A stretch of DNA of 64,000 nucleotides. Origin: Thermocatellispora tengchongensis. Its GTDB lineage: Bacteria; Actinomycetota; Actinomycetes; Streptosporangiales; Streptosporangiaceae. Of this stretch, positions 1-9,202 are shown one piece after another. The position numbers were made by a program, and so were the translations under genes. The stretch lies in the NCBI RefSeq assembly GCF_014202315.1, contig NZ_JACHGN010000003.1, forward strand, positions 558,001 through 622,000, read 5' to 3'. Below the pieces are notes generated by a model. The model was not told the DNA's origin and ran no database searches. It saw nothing but the letters and a program-made list of their open reading frames with translations. Every line of letters starts with the position of its first letter. Position 1 is the stretch's first letter.

Positions 1-532
1 CGCGGCGATCACCGTCTGGCCGCCGTCGGCGCTCACCGCGAGCACCCGCAGCCGGGCCGGGATGCCGTGCGGGCGGCCGTCGAGGAACCTGGCCCGGTCC
101 GAGCGCACCGCCTCCGCCCGCGCCTGCGGCCCGAGCAGCGGCACCAGCCTGTCGGTGCCCACGGTGGCGTGCGTGATCCGCCCGCCGGCGTCGAGCACCT
201 GGATCATCGTGCCGTCGGTGTTGGTCAGCTCGCGCGGCAGCCTGCCCGCGTCGGCGTCGGCCCGCACCTGATTGGCCCGCTGGAACGCCGACTCGTCGAT
301 GGTCTCGGTCAGCGAGCGGCCCAGCACCCCGACCAGCACCCACGCCGACATCGCCAGGGCCAGCGCCAGCACCGCGGACGCCGCCGCGGTCAGCCGGAAC
401 CGCAGGCTCCTGCGCCGCCACCACCCCGGCGCCCGCCGCCCCCGCCCCTCCGCCCCGCCGCCCCGGGCGTCCGGAGCACGGGCATCGGCCGCCCCGCCGG
501 CCAGGGCCCCGGCCGCGGGCACGGCGCGGGCG

Positions 533-543
<11 letters not shown>
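1..543 (-). CDS. Sensor histidine kinase, N-terminal part (cut by window edge)
   Basis: Reading the minus strand from an ATG at 543 gives an open frame that runs off the window edge (about 181 residues). The first ~45 residues are Ala/Gly/Arg-rich and cytoplasmic. A membrane helix follows (around LTAAASAVLALALAMSAWVL), then an extracellular sensor segment ending in LRVLAVSADGGQTVIAA. The HAMP, dimerisation and ATPase domains would lie outside the window, so the kinase assignment rests on this membrane-sensor layout and the partner gene. The ATG overlaps the end of the response regulator by 11 bases, a typical translational coupling of a regulator-kinase operon. No ligand can be inferred. The segment has no SD of its own, consistent with coupling. 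Confidence 0.85.
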
Positions 544-1207
<664 letters not shown>

Positions 1208-1275
1208 CGGCCGCGCCCCTTCCCCTCGTTCCGCGTGTGTCGGCCCCATCTTCCCGGGCGTCGCCTGTGACCCCG

Positions 1276-1310
1276 CTGAGAACCCTGTGGCCGTTCTCAG
1301 TTTGTCTCAG
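1276..1310 (+). promoter_or_regulatory. Candidate OmpR-type operator between divergent operons
   Basis: An inverted repeat CTGAGAAC / GTTCTCAG (1276-1283 and 1293-1300, perfect 8-base arms) is followed by a second TCTCAG. This gives direct TCTCAG repeats at 1295-1300 and 1305-1310, spaced one helical turn (10 bases) apart. Tandem half-sites at this spacing are how OmpR/PhoB-type dimers bind. The site lies between the response-regulator start (1207) and the LolA-like gene (1389), about 80 bases before the latter. Binding by the adjacent regulator is inference. Confidence 0.55.
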
Positions 1311-1388
1311 CGTGCGCACAGGACCGGCCAAGCAGGCTGCGAATGACTGCGAACGACACAGTCGCACGACATACCGTAAAGGAGTGAC

Positions 1389-2555
1389 ATGCCGACGCAA
1401 TCGAGACGGAGCCGCGCCGTGAGGTGGGGGGTGCCCGTCGCCGCCGTGGTGGTCGTCGGAGCCGCCGTCGGGACGGGCCCCGTCATCGCGGCCGTCCAGG
1501 GGGATCCGGTGCTGCCCGAGCGCACCGCCGAGCAGTTGCTGACCGAGGTGGCCCGCACCGCCCAGCAGGGCCAGGTGCCGCCCATGTCGGGCACCGTCGT
1601 CGAGACCGCCTCGCTGGGCATCCCCGGGCTGCCCGAGGTCACCGGCGAGTCCAGCTCGCCGATCTCGCTGCTGTCCGGTTCCCACGAGGCCAAGGTCTGG
1701 TACGGCGGCGAGGACAAGGTGCGGGTCGCGCTGCCGGGCCGGATGAGCGAGACCAACCTGATCGTCAACGGCGAGCAGGTGTGGCTGTGGGACAGCGCCG
1801 CCAACACGGCGACCCGGATCAAGGTGCCCGCGGGCGAGCCCGAGCGCCACCAGCCCCCGTCGCCGCTGCCGACGGCGGTCACGCCGCAGGACGCCGCCAA
1901 GCGGCTGCTCGACGCCGCCGACGACCACGCCGCCGTCAGCGTCACCGCCAACGACCAGGTCGCCGGGCGGTCGGCATACCAGCTCGTGCTCACTCCGAAG
2001 CAGACGGGGAGCCTGGTCAAGGAGGTGCGGCTCGCGCTCGACGGCGAGACGTACGTGCCGCTGCGGGTCCAGGTCTACGCCAAGGACGCGCTCGAACCGG
2101 CCTTCGAGGTCGGCTACACCTCCGTGACGTTCTCCCCGCCCGCGCCCGAGAACTTCGCCTTCACCCCGCCCGCCGGGGCCAAGGTGGAGGAGCAGAACCT
2201 GGGCGAGCGCGCCCGGCACGACGAGAAGACCGCCGAGGAGCTCGGCGAGCACGCCGAGGAGCTGAGCGGCATCAAGACCGTCGGCGAGGGCTGGACCACG
2301 GTCGCGGTCGCGCCGTTCTCGTCCGGCGACCTCGCCGCGCTGCGCGACGGCGGCGACGAGGGCCGCGGCGCCGAGCCCGGCGCGGCCGGCCTGGCCGCAG
2401 GGGTGCTCGACGCGGCCAAGCCGGTGAGCGGCGCCTGGGGCAGCGGCAGGCTGATCCAGACCAAGCTCGCCACGGCGCTGCTGACCGACGACGGCTGGCT
2501 CCTGGCCGGTGCCGTCACCCCCGACGTCCTGTACGAGGCGGCGGGCAAGAAGTGA
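1389..2555 (+). CDS. Secreted LolA/RseB-like (MucB-type) protein
   Basis: 388-residue exported protein. Residues 1-35 form a Sec-type signal (basic MPTQSRRSRAVRW then a hydrophobic VPVAAVVVVGAAVGTGPVIAA). No lipobox Cys is visible, so it may stay tethered by the uncleaved helix. The remainder resembles the LolA/RseB half-barrel used in actinobacterial proteins annotated as DUF2092 or sigma-E regulatory RseB-like: EQLLTEVARTAQQ, then WYGGEDKVRVALPG and VWLWDSAANTATRI, and later ASVTANDQVAGRSAYQL-type strands. A good SD (AAAGGAG at about 1378) precedes the ATG. The gene overlaps the following ABC ATPase by four bases. It is probably the periplasmic lipid or signal partner of that exporter; the family is fairly clear, the ligand unknown. 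Confidence 0.8.
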   Translation: MPTQSRRSRAVRWGVPVAAVVVVGAAVGTGPVIAAVQGDPVLPERTAEQLLTEVARTAQQGQVPPMSGTVVETASLGIPGLPEVTGESSSPISLLSGSHEAKVWYGGEDKVRVALPGRMSETNLIVNGEQVWLWDSAANTATRIKVPAGEPERHQPPSPLPTAVTPQDAAKRLLDAADDHAAVSVTANDQVAGRSAYQLVLTPKQTGSLVKEVRLALDGETYVPLRVQVYAKDALEPAFEVGYTSVTFSPPAPENFAFTPPAGAKVEEQNLGERARHDEKTAEELGEHAEELSGIKTVGEGWTTVAVAPFSSGDLAALRDGGDEGRGAEPGAAGLAAGVLDAAKPVSGAWGSGRLIQTKLATALLTDDGWLLAGAVTPDVLYEAAGKK

Positions 2556-3541
2556 GCCTGACCATCGAGGTCCCGGGGGCGTCCGCAGGGGCGCCCCCGC
2601 CCCGGGGGACCGGGCACGCGATCGTCACCCGGGGGCTGACCAAGCGCTTCCGCGGCGGCCAGGTGGCCGTCGACTCCCTCGACCTCGCGGTGCCCGCGGG
2701 ATCGGTCTTCGGCTTCCTCGGCCCCAACGGGTCGGGCAAGACCACCACCATCAGGATGCTGCTCGGGCTGGTACGCCCCACGTCGGGCGGGTGCGAGGTG
2801 CTCGGCGAGCCGATGCCCGAAGGGCTGGCCGGGGCGCTGCCCAGGGTCGGCGCGCTGGTCGAGGGCCCGGCCTTCTACCCCTACCTGTCCGGCGAGGCCA
2901 ACCTGCGCCGCATCGACGCGGCCGACCCGACCTCCGACCGGCGCACGGCCGCGCACCGCATCGCCGCCGCGCTCGACCGGGTCGGCCTCACCGCGGCGGC
3001 GGGCAAGCGCTACCGCGCCTACTCCCTGGGCATGCGGCAGCGCCTGGCCATCGCCTCCGCCCTGCTCGTCCCGCGCGAGCTGCTCATCCTGGACGAGCCG
3101 ACCAACGGCCTGGACCCGCAGGGCACCCGCGAGATGCGCGGCCTGGTCCGCGAGATCGCCGAGGCCGGCACCACCGTGTTCGTCTCCTCCCACCTGCTGG
3201 CCGAGGTGGAGCAGATGTGCACGCACGTCGGCGTGATGCGTACGGGCAGGCTGGTCGCGCAGGGCCCGATCGCCGAGCTGCGCTCCGGCGGCGAGCCGCG
3301 CATCCGGATCGAGACCCCCGACCCCGCCGCCGCGGCCCGCGTGCTCGGGGCTCTCGGCCTGACCGGTGTGCGCGAGGGCGACGGCGAGGTCAGCGCCGAC
3401 CTCGGCGCCGAGGCGCCCGAACGCGTCAACGCCGAACTGGTGGCGCGCGGCGTCGCCGTACGCGGGCTGGCCGTGCAGCGGCCCAGCCTGGAGGACGTCT
3501 TCGTCGGCCTGACCGGAGAGGGATTCGATGTCGAGGCTTGA
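2552..3541 (+). CDS. ABC-2 type exporter, ATP-binding subunit
   Basis: 329-residue ATPase of the CcmA/drug-export ABC class. Walker A is FLGPNGSGKTTTIRM, the signature is YSLGMRQRLAIASALL, Walker B is LLILDEPTNGLDP, and the H-loop is FVSSHLLAEVEQMC. The C-terminal ~80 residues form the extra domain of this class and end in the usual SLEDVFVGLTG. The GTG start at 2552 overlaps the stop of the upstream LolA-like gene (GTGA), so translation is coupled; a GC-rich linker precedes the first beta strand. The gene overlaps the downstream permease start by 14 bases. Substrate unknown; drug, lipid or peptide export would fit. Confidence 0.93.
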   Translation: MSLTIEVPGASAGAPPPRGTGHAIVTRGLTKRFRGGQVAVDSLDLAVPAGSVFGFLGPNGSGKTTTIRMLLGLVRPTSGGCEVLGEPMPEGLAGALPRVGALVEGPAFYPYLSGEANLRRIDAADPTSDRRTAAHRIAAALDRVGLTAAAGKRYRAYSLGMRQRLAIASALLVPRELLILDEPTNGLDPQGTREMRGLVREIAEAGTTVFVSSHLLAEVEQMCTHVGVMRTGRLVAQGPIAELRSGGEPRIRIETPDPAAAARVLGALGLTGVREGDGEVSADLGAEAPERVNAELVARGVAVRGLAVQRPSLEDVFVGLTGEGFDVEA

Positions 3542-4520
3542 CACCCCAGCACAGACCCGCCCCGAGACCCCGCCAACCGAGACCCAGCCCACAGAAACCC
3601 ACCCCACAGAAACACGGCCCACAGAAACACAGCCCACCGAGGCCGAGACGGTGGCGAACGGCGCGCCGGAGCGGGCCGCCCCCGCACGGCGCGGCACCGC
3701 GGGCGGCACGCTGCGCCTGCTCGGCTCCGAGCTGGGCCTCACCTTCCGCCGCCCGCGCAACATCGCCATGCTCGCGGTGCTCGCCGCGGTCCCGGTCATC
3801 ATCGGCGTGGTGCTGCGGGTGGTGAGCGACGACGGCGCCGAGGGCGGCGCCGGCTCCATCATCACCGCCGTCGCCGGCAACGGCATGATGCTCACCTTCG
3901 CCGCGCTGTTCGTGCTGGTGCCGCTGCTGCTGCCGGTCGCGGTCGCCGTGGTCGCGGGCGACTCGGTGGCGGGCGAGGCCGGCATGGGCACGCTGCGCTA
4001 CCTGCTGGCCGCGCCCGCCGGCCGCACCCGGCTGCTCGCGGTCAAGTACGCCAACGCGGTCGTCTTCGGCCTGGCCGCGACCGCGCTGGTCGCCGCGTCC
4101 GCCCTGATCACCGGCTTCCTGCTGTTCCCGGTCGGCCCGATCACGCTGCTGTCGGGCAGCACGATCCCGCTGGCCGAAGGACTGGTGCGGGTGCTGGTGG
4201 CCGTCGGCTACGTCGCCGCCGGCATGGCCGCGCTGGCGGCGCTCGCGCTGCTGCTGTCCACCCTCACCGAGATCTCGATCGGTGCCATCGCCGCCACGCT
4301 GGTGCTCGTCGTGGTGACCCAGGTGCTCGGCGCGATCCCGCAGCTCGCCCCGGTGGAGCCGTACCTGCTGCCGTCGTGGTGGCTCGGCTTCGACGGCGCG
4401 CTGCGCGCCCCGATGGCGTTGGACGACATGGGCCAGGGCCTGCTCGTCTTCGCGGCGTACGCCGTGGTGTGCGGCTCGGCCGCCTGGGCCCGCTTCACCA
4501 CCAAGGACATCACCGCCTGA
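3528..4520 (+). CDS. ABC-2 type exporter, permease subunit with Thr/Glu-rich N-terminus
   Basis: 330-residue membrane protein. The first ~50 residues are soluble and include a five-fold TET(Q/H/R)P repeat (residues ~14-36). About six hydrophobic helices follow, starting near NIAMLAVLAAVPVIIGVVL. The ABC-2 permease hallmark is the conserved loop after helix 2 (AGDSVAGEAGMGTLRYLLAAPAGRTRLLAVK split across 3955-4050). It ends WARFTTKDITA, the usual FxxKDI tail of this family. It starts inside the ATPase gene and must form its complex with it. The repeated N-terminus is low-complexity and not part of the family core, so it is likely variable between relatives. Confidence 0.92.
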   Translation: MSRLDTPAQTRPETPPTETQPTETHPTETRPTETQPTEAETVANGAPERAAPARRGTAGGTLRLLGSELGLTFRRPRNIAMLAVLAAVPVIIGVVLRVVSDDGAEGGAGSIITAVAGNGMMLTFAALFVLVPLLLPVAVAVVAGDSVAGEAGMGTLRYLLAAPAGRTRLLAVKYANAVVFGLAATALVAASALITGFLLFPVGPITLLSGSTIPLAEGLVRVLVAVGYVAAGMAALAALALLLSTLTEISIGAIAATLVLVVVTQVLGAIPQLAPVEPYLLPSWWLGFDGALRAPMALDDMGQGLLVFAAYAVVCGSAAWARFTTKDITA

Positions 4521-4551
4521 ACGCCCCCGCCGCGCCGCGCTGCGGGGGCGT
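4521..4551. terminator. Convergent intrinsic terminator
   Basis: Perfect 10-base arms ACGCCCCCGC and GCGGGGGCGT flank an 11-base loop directly after the permease stop codon and before the convergent ycnI-like gene. There is no U-tract, as is usual in high-GC actinomycetes. Confidence 0.7.
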
Positions 4552-4568
4552 CCAGGCGGCGCGCCGGC

Positions 4569-5309
4569 TCAGCCGCGGGCGCGGCGCAGCCCCAGGAACC
4601 CGATCACCGCGCCGGCCAGGCCGGCCACCAGCCCGGCGGCGCCCAGGACCCGCGCGGTGGTGTCGGACCCGGCCGCCTGCTCGGCCGCGACGGGCGCCAC
4701 CGACGGCCCCCCGCCGGACGCCGCGGACGCGGGGGTGGGCGACGCCGGGGCCCCGTGGCCGCCGTCGCCGCTCGCGGGCACCAGCTTCAGCACCGGCGCC
4801 GGGCGCTCGGGCTCGGTGCCGTCGGCCCTGGGCTCATCGGCCCACTTGACGACCTCGCCGCTGGAGTAGGTCTGGGTGGCCGGGAAGATGAGCTGGTCGG
4901 TGTCCTTGGGCATGAACCCCATCGACACCTCGAACTCCTGGAACTGGCCCGGCTCGATCTTCCCGCCGGACCAGGTGATCTTGGTGACGGCCTCGTCGAT
5001 CTCGCCCTCGTCGGTCTTCACCGGCGGCTCGATCTTGCTCTCGGTGACCTCGACCTTCCACCCCTCCACGGGCCGCACCGACACGAACGCCAGCGGGTGG
5101 TCCTTGGGCAGCTCGACCTCCAGCTTGGTGGTCGAGGCGTCGTCGCGCTCGTTCGGCACCCGGAAGGCGACCTTGGTGAACCCGCCCTGCTCGGCGGTCC
5201 CGGGGTTGACCGTGACATGCGCCAGCGCGGGCAGCGCCAGCCCCAGGGTGAGCGCGGCGGCTCCGGCCGCGACGGCGAGGGCACGACGGCGTACGGCAGT
5301 GAACGACAT
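4569..5309 (-). CDS. ycnI: YcnI-like (DUF1775) extracytoplasmic copper protein
   Basis: 246-residue exported, C-terminally anchored protein. The signal peptide (AVRRRALAVAAGAAALTLGLALPALA) ends so that the mature protein begins HVTVNPGTAEQGG. The N-terminal His followed by VTVNP is the copper-binding signature of the YcnI/DUF1775 family. The DUF1775 beta-sandwich continues through WKVEVTE, ITWSGG and FPATQTYSSGEVVKW. A Ser/Ala-rich linker precedes a terminal membrane helix (VLGAAGLVAGLAGAVIGFLGL) and basic tail. The ATG at 5309 is chosen because a GGAG lies 9 bases upstream; a GTG at 5324 is in frame but overlaps that SD. It is followed by a small membrane-protein gene, a pairing often seen around copper trafficking genes. 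Confidence 0.93.
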   Translation of the reverse strand: MSFTAVRRRALAVAAGAAALTLGLALPALAHVTVNPGTAEQGGFTKVAFRVPNERDDASTTKLEVELPKDHPLAFVSVRPVEGWKVEVTESKIEPPVKTDEGEIDEAVTKITWSGGKIEPGQFQEFEVSMGFMPKDTDQLIFPATQTYSSGEVVKWADEPRADGTEPERPAPVLKLVPASGDGGHGAPASPTPASAASGGGPSVAPVAAEQAAGSDTTARVLGAAGLVAGLAGAVIGFLGLRRARG

Positions 5310-5386
5310 GCGAATCTTCTCCACTCAGGCAACGGGGAACCCGGCGCGCGGCGGTAGGCGCGCGCCGGCAGGGGACGGCGTCTGGA

Positions 5387-6001
5387 TCAGGCGGCGGGGA
5401 GTGGAGGACCGCGCCGGATGACCGAGTGCCGCAGCAGCGCCTCCGCGGGCGCGAAGGCGGGAGAACGTCCGTCGAGCACCGCCCAGGCGGGACGCGCGGC
5501 CCCGCCCTCGGCCTCCCACAGCAGGGCCAGCGCCCGCCGCAGCCGCCGGACCACGGCGGCCCGAAGCCGCCGCACGACCGGCGAGGCGCCCAGCCGCCGC
5601 AACGTGGCCCACAGCGCGGCCTCACCCCGCGCCAGCCACAACCCCGTCAGCAGCGTCGCCGTCATGTGGGCGATCAGCATCCCCAGGCTCTCGCCCAGCC
5701 CCGCGCTCTCACCGTGCAGATGCAGGACCAGCGAGATGTCCTCCTCGGCGGGCGAGCCGAACGCGAACAACTCGTGCAACACGAGCTGCGCCCCCGCCAG
5801 GCTCACACTGATGACCGCCGCACTCCGCTCCCGCCCCGCCATCCCGGCCGCGACCGCGAGCACCCCCAGCCCCCCGGCCACCACCGCCCACGGCGCCGGC
5901 CCGCTCCCCCCGGCCACCACATGCCCCAGGGCGGCCAGAACCACACAGACGACCGAGAACACGGCCGCCCGCATGATCCGAAGCGGGACGAGAGCACGCA
6001 T
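5387..6001 (-). CDS. Polytopic membrane protein upstream of ycnI
   Basis: 204-residue protein, unrecognised by name. Hydrophobic segments lie near residues 10-30, 38-55, 63-80 and 103-125, with His-containing loops (QLVLHELFAFGS, LVLHLHGE, LIAHMTATLLTG) that could bind a metal. The C-terminal third is Arg/Ala-rich and cytoplasmic. It precedes ycnI on the same strand by 77 bases, so an operon and a copper-related role are plausible but inferred. A TAAAAT box 9 bases before the ATG suggests a very short or absent leader. An internal Met at residue 10 is an alternative start. Confidence 0.75.
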   Translation of the reverse strand: MRALVPLRIMRAAVFSVVCVVLAALGHVVAGGSGPAPWAVVAGGLGVLAVAAGMAGRERSAAVISVSLAGAQLVLHELFAFGSPAEEDISLVLHLHGESAGLGESLGMLIAHMTATLLTGLWLARGEAALWATLRRLGASPVVRRLRAAVVRRLRRALALLWEAEGGAARPAWAVLDGRSPAFAPAEALLRHSVIRRGPPLPAA

Positions 6002-7126
6002 GCCGCGTCGATTTTATGGCCGATCCCGCAGCCGCCGCCTCGCATTCGGAGGCGCTCGAACCGCGCCCGCGGCCCATGCTCCGCACCGGCAGGGCCCCGA
6101 GGGCCGTCTCTCTTGCTCATCCGCTCTCGATCGCCCCGCACCCCGGACACCGCCCTCCGGGACGGAAGAGCGGCGCCCCGCGTCCAAGCGCCCGATCCCC
6201 GTTCACCTGCGGAATGGCGACACCGTCGCCCAGCGCCCATTCACCTGATAGGACGGTGCCGCCGCCCAGAATTCGCCCGCTGCCCGCCGGACACGGTGGC
6301 CCCTGCGGCACCCGGTGGCGCCACCGCCAAGGACCTGTCACATGGCCTGCTGGGCCTGGCCAAAAGTGCTCAGTGCCCCCCGGCAGGACCGCGATTTCTT
6401 ACCCCGAGTCGTGAAAGGTTCACGCCTGCCGCGCCGACGCACGACCTCAACCGCGCGCACCCCGCCATACGGAAAGGGTGACGCCCGCCCGGCGGCGGGT
6501 TCACACCTGCCGGGTGTGTCCCTGTTCGGGAGGGGGTGCGTCACCGTTCGGGAGGAGGCGCCGGCCCCGCCGGCGGAAGATCCAACGTTGCCCGGACACT
6601 CCCGGGGAGGGCAGGGAGGGCCTCGCATGTCCGCAGGTTCCGGTATCCACCCCCAATCCCGCCTTGTAAAAGATCCACCGCTCCCCACCTGCCGGGGCGA
6701 CGCCGCTCGCTTGCCGGGCCGCCAGGACCGGGACGGGTTCTCGGCGTACCGCTCCCCCCGAACCGGCTAGGTGGGTCCCGTTCGGGAGGAGGCGGGCGGG
6801 GAGGGCGACGCGCTTCCGCGGGTTCCGGCATCCACGTCCATCCCGTTGTCGCCCGGACACTCCCCACTGGTTCGCCCGCTCGCGCTGGTTCACCCTCTCG
6901 CGCCGGTTTGCCGGCCCGCTTGGGTTCGTCGGCTCGTGCCCGGAGCGCCTTGTGGGCCGGGGGTTCGGGTCATACGGGGTGCGGTGGATGTGGGGAAAGC
7001 TGGGGGGTTGTGGGGTTGGATTACGGATTGGAGGAATTGTCGCTAGGGTTGCGGCGATCGTGGCTCGGCGGCGGCCCGTGGGTCGTCGGTGCGTGTGCTG
7101 CGCCCCCTGGACGCTAGGTGGTAATC
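6002..7126. other. 1.1-kb gene-free region
   Basis: No open frame here shows actinomycete codon bias, a credible RBS or a recognisable domain. The stretch holds a 14-base palindrome (CGGTGGCGCCACCG, 6313-6326), several copies of GTTCGGGAGG (about 6533, 6546, 6780), and the dispersed repeat described at 6574-6868. The last ~150 bases before the next gene are relatively G-rich and less biased. Confidence 0.7.
6574..6868. repeat. Degenerate dispersed repeat, copy set 1
   Basis: Three related pieces recur. 6574-6600 reads GCGGAAGATCCAACGTTGCC then CGGACACT; 6637-6682 has GGTTCCGGTATCCAC and AAGATCCACCGCTCCCC; 6820-6867 has GGTTCCGGCATCCAC and TGTCGCCCGGACACTCCCC. The reverse complement of the same words (AGATCCACCGTCGCCCGGAC; ATCCAC...CCGGAAC in diverged form) occurs 25 kb away at 31543-31690. 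The copies are imperfect and encode nothing convincing. They could be an old MITE/REP-like family, but no terminal repeats or target duplications were seen. Confidence 0.55.
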
Positions 7127-7606
7127 ATGCGGCATTTCGTGGGAGTGCTCATCGGCGTCGTTGTCACCGCCGTGCTGCTGTTCGGCGGGGGGTGGGCGAT
7201 GCAGAAGGCGATGGCCGAGGGGGCGACGCCGGCCACTACGGGGGACGTGCAGTTGTGGATCGCGCTCGGCGCGATGGCGGGGGTCGGGCTCGTGGTGGGG
7301 CTGGTGGTGGCCGGGCGGGTCTCGCCGCTGGCGACGTTCGTACCGTCGATGGTGCTGCTCGCCTGGACCGTGGTGTACGCGCTGGACATGAACCGGGCGC
7401 TGTCGCTGGTGCCCGACGACCCCACGATGCACGAACTCCTCCTCCAGGCCGGCAATGGGGTGACCGCGCTGCTGACGACGGGCGTGTTCGCGCTGCTGGG
7501 CGTCGCGCTGTTCATCCCGGTGCTGATGCCGTCGCGGTGGGCGGGGCGGCTGGAGGACGACGAGGAGGAGGAGTACGGGGAGTCCACCGAGCAGGGCTAC
7601 TACTGA
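7127..7606 (+). CDS. Four-helix membrane protein of unknown function
   Basis: 159-residue protein with four predicted membrane helices: GVLIGVVVTAVLLFGGGWAM, WIALGAMAGVGLVVGLVVAG, ATFVPSMVLLAWTVVYAL, and ALLTTGVFALLGVALFIPVLM. It ends in a short acidic tail (RLEDDEEEEYGESTEQGYY). I do not recognise a named family. The ATG at 7127 has AGGTGG five bases upstream; a GTG at 7118 lies on that SD and is less likely. Its stop overlaps the end of the convergent ABC ATPase by 7 bases, so the two transcripts run into each other. The acidic, Tyr-ended tail suggests a cytoplasmic interaction site, which is inference. Confidence 0.8.
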   Translation: MRHFVGVLIGVVVTAVLLFGGGWAMQKAMAEGATPATTGDVQLWIALGAMAGVGLVVGLVVAGRVSPLATFVPSMVLLAWTVVYALDMNRALSLVPDDPTMHELLLQAGNGVTALLTTGVFALLGVALFIPVLMPSRWAGRLEDDEEEEYGESTEQGYY

Positions 7607-8406
7607 AACAGCCTGTCGCGGGTGTAGAGGCGGGTGACGACGGCCTCCAGTGAGGTCTCGCCGGGGGCGGTGGCGCGCAGGTCGTCCAGGGTGCCGTCGA
7701 AGGCGAGGCGGCCGTGGTCGATCAGCATGACGCGGCGGCACAGGCGCTCGATGTCGCCCAGGTCGTGCGTGGTCAGCAGGACGGTGGTGCCCTGCTGGGC
7801 GTTGAGGTCGCGCAGGAACTCGCGCATGGCGGCCTTGCTGACGACGTCCAGGCCGATGGTGGGCTCGTCGAGGACGAGCACGGCCGGGTCGTGCAGCAGG
7901 GCGGCGGTGATGTCGCCGCGCATCCGCTGGCCCAGGCTGAGCTGGCGTACGGGCGTGGCGAGGAATTCGCCCAGGCCGAGCAGTTCGGTGAGCCGGTCCA
8001 GCCGCTCCCGGTACCGGACGCGATCTACTTTGTAAAGGTGCCGGATCAGTTCGAAGCTGTCCCGCAGCGGCAGGTCCCACCACAGCGTCGTACGCTGCCC
8101 GAACACCACTCCGATCCGTCGCGCCAGCGCCGTGCGGCGCCGGGCCGGGTCGAGGCCGGCCACGCTGATCCGGCCCGCCGTGGGGGCGAGGATGCCGGTC
8201 AGCATCTTGATCGTGGTGGACTTGCCCGCGCCGTTCGGCCCGAGGTAGCCCACGAACTCCCCGGCCCGCACGGTGAAGGACAGGTCGCGCACGGCGTGCA
8301 CGACGCGGCGCTCGCGCCGCAGCACGCCGGTGCGTCTGCTCACGGTGAAGGTCCGGCCCACCTGGGCCAGTTCGATGACGGTCTCCGGTGTACGCGGTGC
8401 TTCCAT
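7600..8406 (-). CDS. ABC transporter ATP-binding subunit (DUF990-permease class)
   Basis: 268-residue ATPase. Walker A is YLGPNGAGKSTTIKML, the signature is LSLGQRMRGDITAALL (LSLGQ rather than LSGGQ, as usual in this subclass), Walker B is VLVLDEPTIGLDVV and the switch His is in LLTTHDLGDIERLC. The N-terminal strand VIELAQVGRTFTV and the insertion before the P-loop (RRTGVLRRERRVV) match ATPases that partner two ABC-2/DUF990 permeases (COG4586). It follows both permease genes in a three-gene operon and has a GGGGG SD before the ATG. Substrate unknown; the class is often annotated as viologen or drug exporter. Confidence 0.93.
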   Translation of the reverse strand: MEAPRTPETVIELAQVGRTFTVSRRTGVLRRERRVVHAVRDLSFTVRAGEFVGYLGPNGAGKSTTIKMLTGILAPTAGRISVAGLDPARRRTALARRIGVVFGQRTTLWWDLPLRDSFELIRHLYKVDRVRYRERLDRLTELLGLGEFLATPVRQLSLGQRMRGDITAALLHDPAVLVLDEPTIGLDVVSKAAMREFLRDLNAQQGTTVLLTTHDLGDIERLCRRVMLIDHGRLAFDGTLDDLRATAPGETSLEAVVTRLYTRDRLFQ

Positions 8407-8413
8407 GTCCCCC

Positions 8414-9202
8414 TCAGCTTCCCGTCGATCGGTAGCGGCGTACGCCGGCGCGCCAGGCCAGCGCCGCCGCCCCCGCCAGCGTGAGCGCCGCCACTGGGGC
8501 GGCGTACCGGAGCCAGTGCGGCAGGCCGAAGGGGTCCTCGTGGCCCAGCACGTACAGGCCCGGCTGCCAGTTCACGAACGCGAGCGGCACGATGTACGTG
8601 ACCGCGCGGACCAGCTCGGCGCCGTAGACGCTGAGCGGGTACTGCGTCAGCGTGCTGCCGCCGTAGGTGAAGGCGTTGGCGACCTCGGGCGCGTCGGTGA
8701 GCAGGAACTGCAGCGCGCCGCCGAGGGTGAACACCGCGGTGAAGATGACGGTCCCGCACAGGATCATCACCGGGATCATCCAGGCCCGGGACCAGGGCAC
8801 GTGCAGCTCGGCGAGCGCCAGCCACAGGACGACCACCGCCTGGGCCGGCCTGCCGAAGCGCTGCGGGGTGAAGCGGTCCACCGCCATCTGCACGAACGGG
8901 CTCGCCGGGCGGATCAGCATGGTGTCGAAGGAGCCGGCCCGGATGTGCCGGCTGAGCTTGTCCACGTTGCCGAAGAGCATGTCGGCCAGGGCGAAGGAGA
9001 CGCCGCCGGTGCCGTAGAGGAACATGACCTCGGCCAGGGTGAAGCCGCCCAGCGTGCCGGTGTGCCGGAAGATGATCCAGATGGCGGCGATGTCCAGCGC
9101 GTTGGCGGCGAAGGAGCCGGCGGTGAGCATGACCAGCGACGCCGGGTACTGCGCGGCGGCGCGCATCCAGGTCGCGGCCAGCAGCGCGTACGTCCTAACC
9201 AC
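8414..9202 (-). CDS. ABC-2 permease, DUF990 family (second subunit)
   Basis: 262-residue permease with six hydrophobic segments. The conserved DUF990 stretch is seen: FLYGTGGVSFALADMLFGNV followed by RHIRAGSFDTMLIRPASPFVQ (8890-8960). In this family the motif FDxxLxRPxSP lies in the first cytoplasmic loop. Later helices include VFTLGGALQFLLTD and PLAFVNWQPGLYVLG. The GTG start at 9202 overlaps the 3' end of the other permease gene by 8 bases, indicating coupled expression. It pairs with the 9195-10040 product as a heterodimeric channel energised by the 7600-8406 ATPase. Confidence 0.9.
   Translation of the reverse strand: MVRTYALLAATWMRAAAQYPASLVMLTAGSFAANALDIAAIWIIFRHTGTLGGFTLAEVMFLYGTGGVSFALADMLFGNVDKLSRHIRAGSFDTMLIRPASPFVQMAVDRFTPQRFGRPAQAVVVLWLALAELHVPWSRAWMIPVMILCGTVIFTAVFTLGGALQFLLTDAPEVANAFTYGGSTLTQYPLSVYGAELVRAVTYIVPLAFVNWQPGLYVLGHEDPFGLPHWLRYAAPVAALTLAGAAALAWRAGVRRYRSTGS

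Noticed and set aside
6541-6893. Small genes in the 6.5-6.9 kb region
   Set aside because: Frames on both strands coincide with the dispersed repeat, change frame between copies and lack RBS and codon bias.
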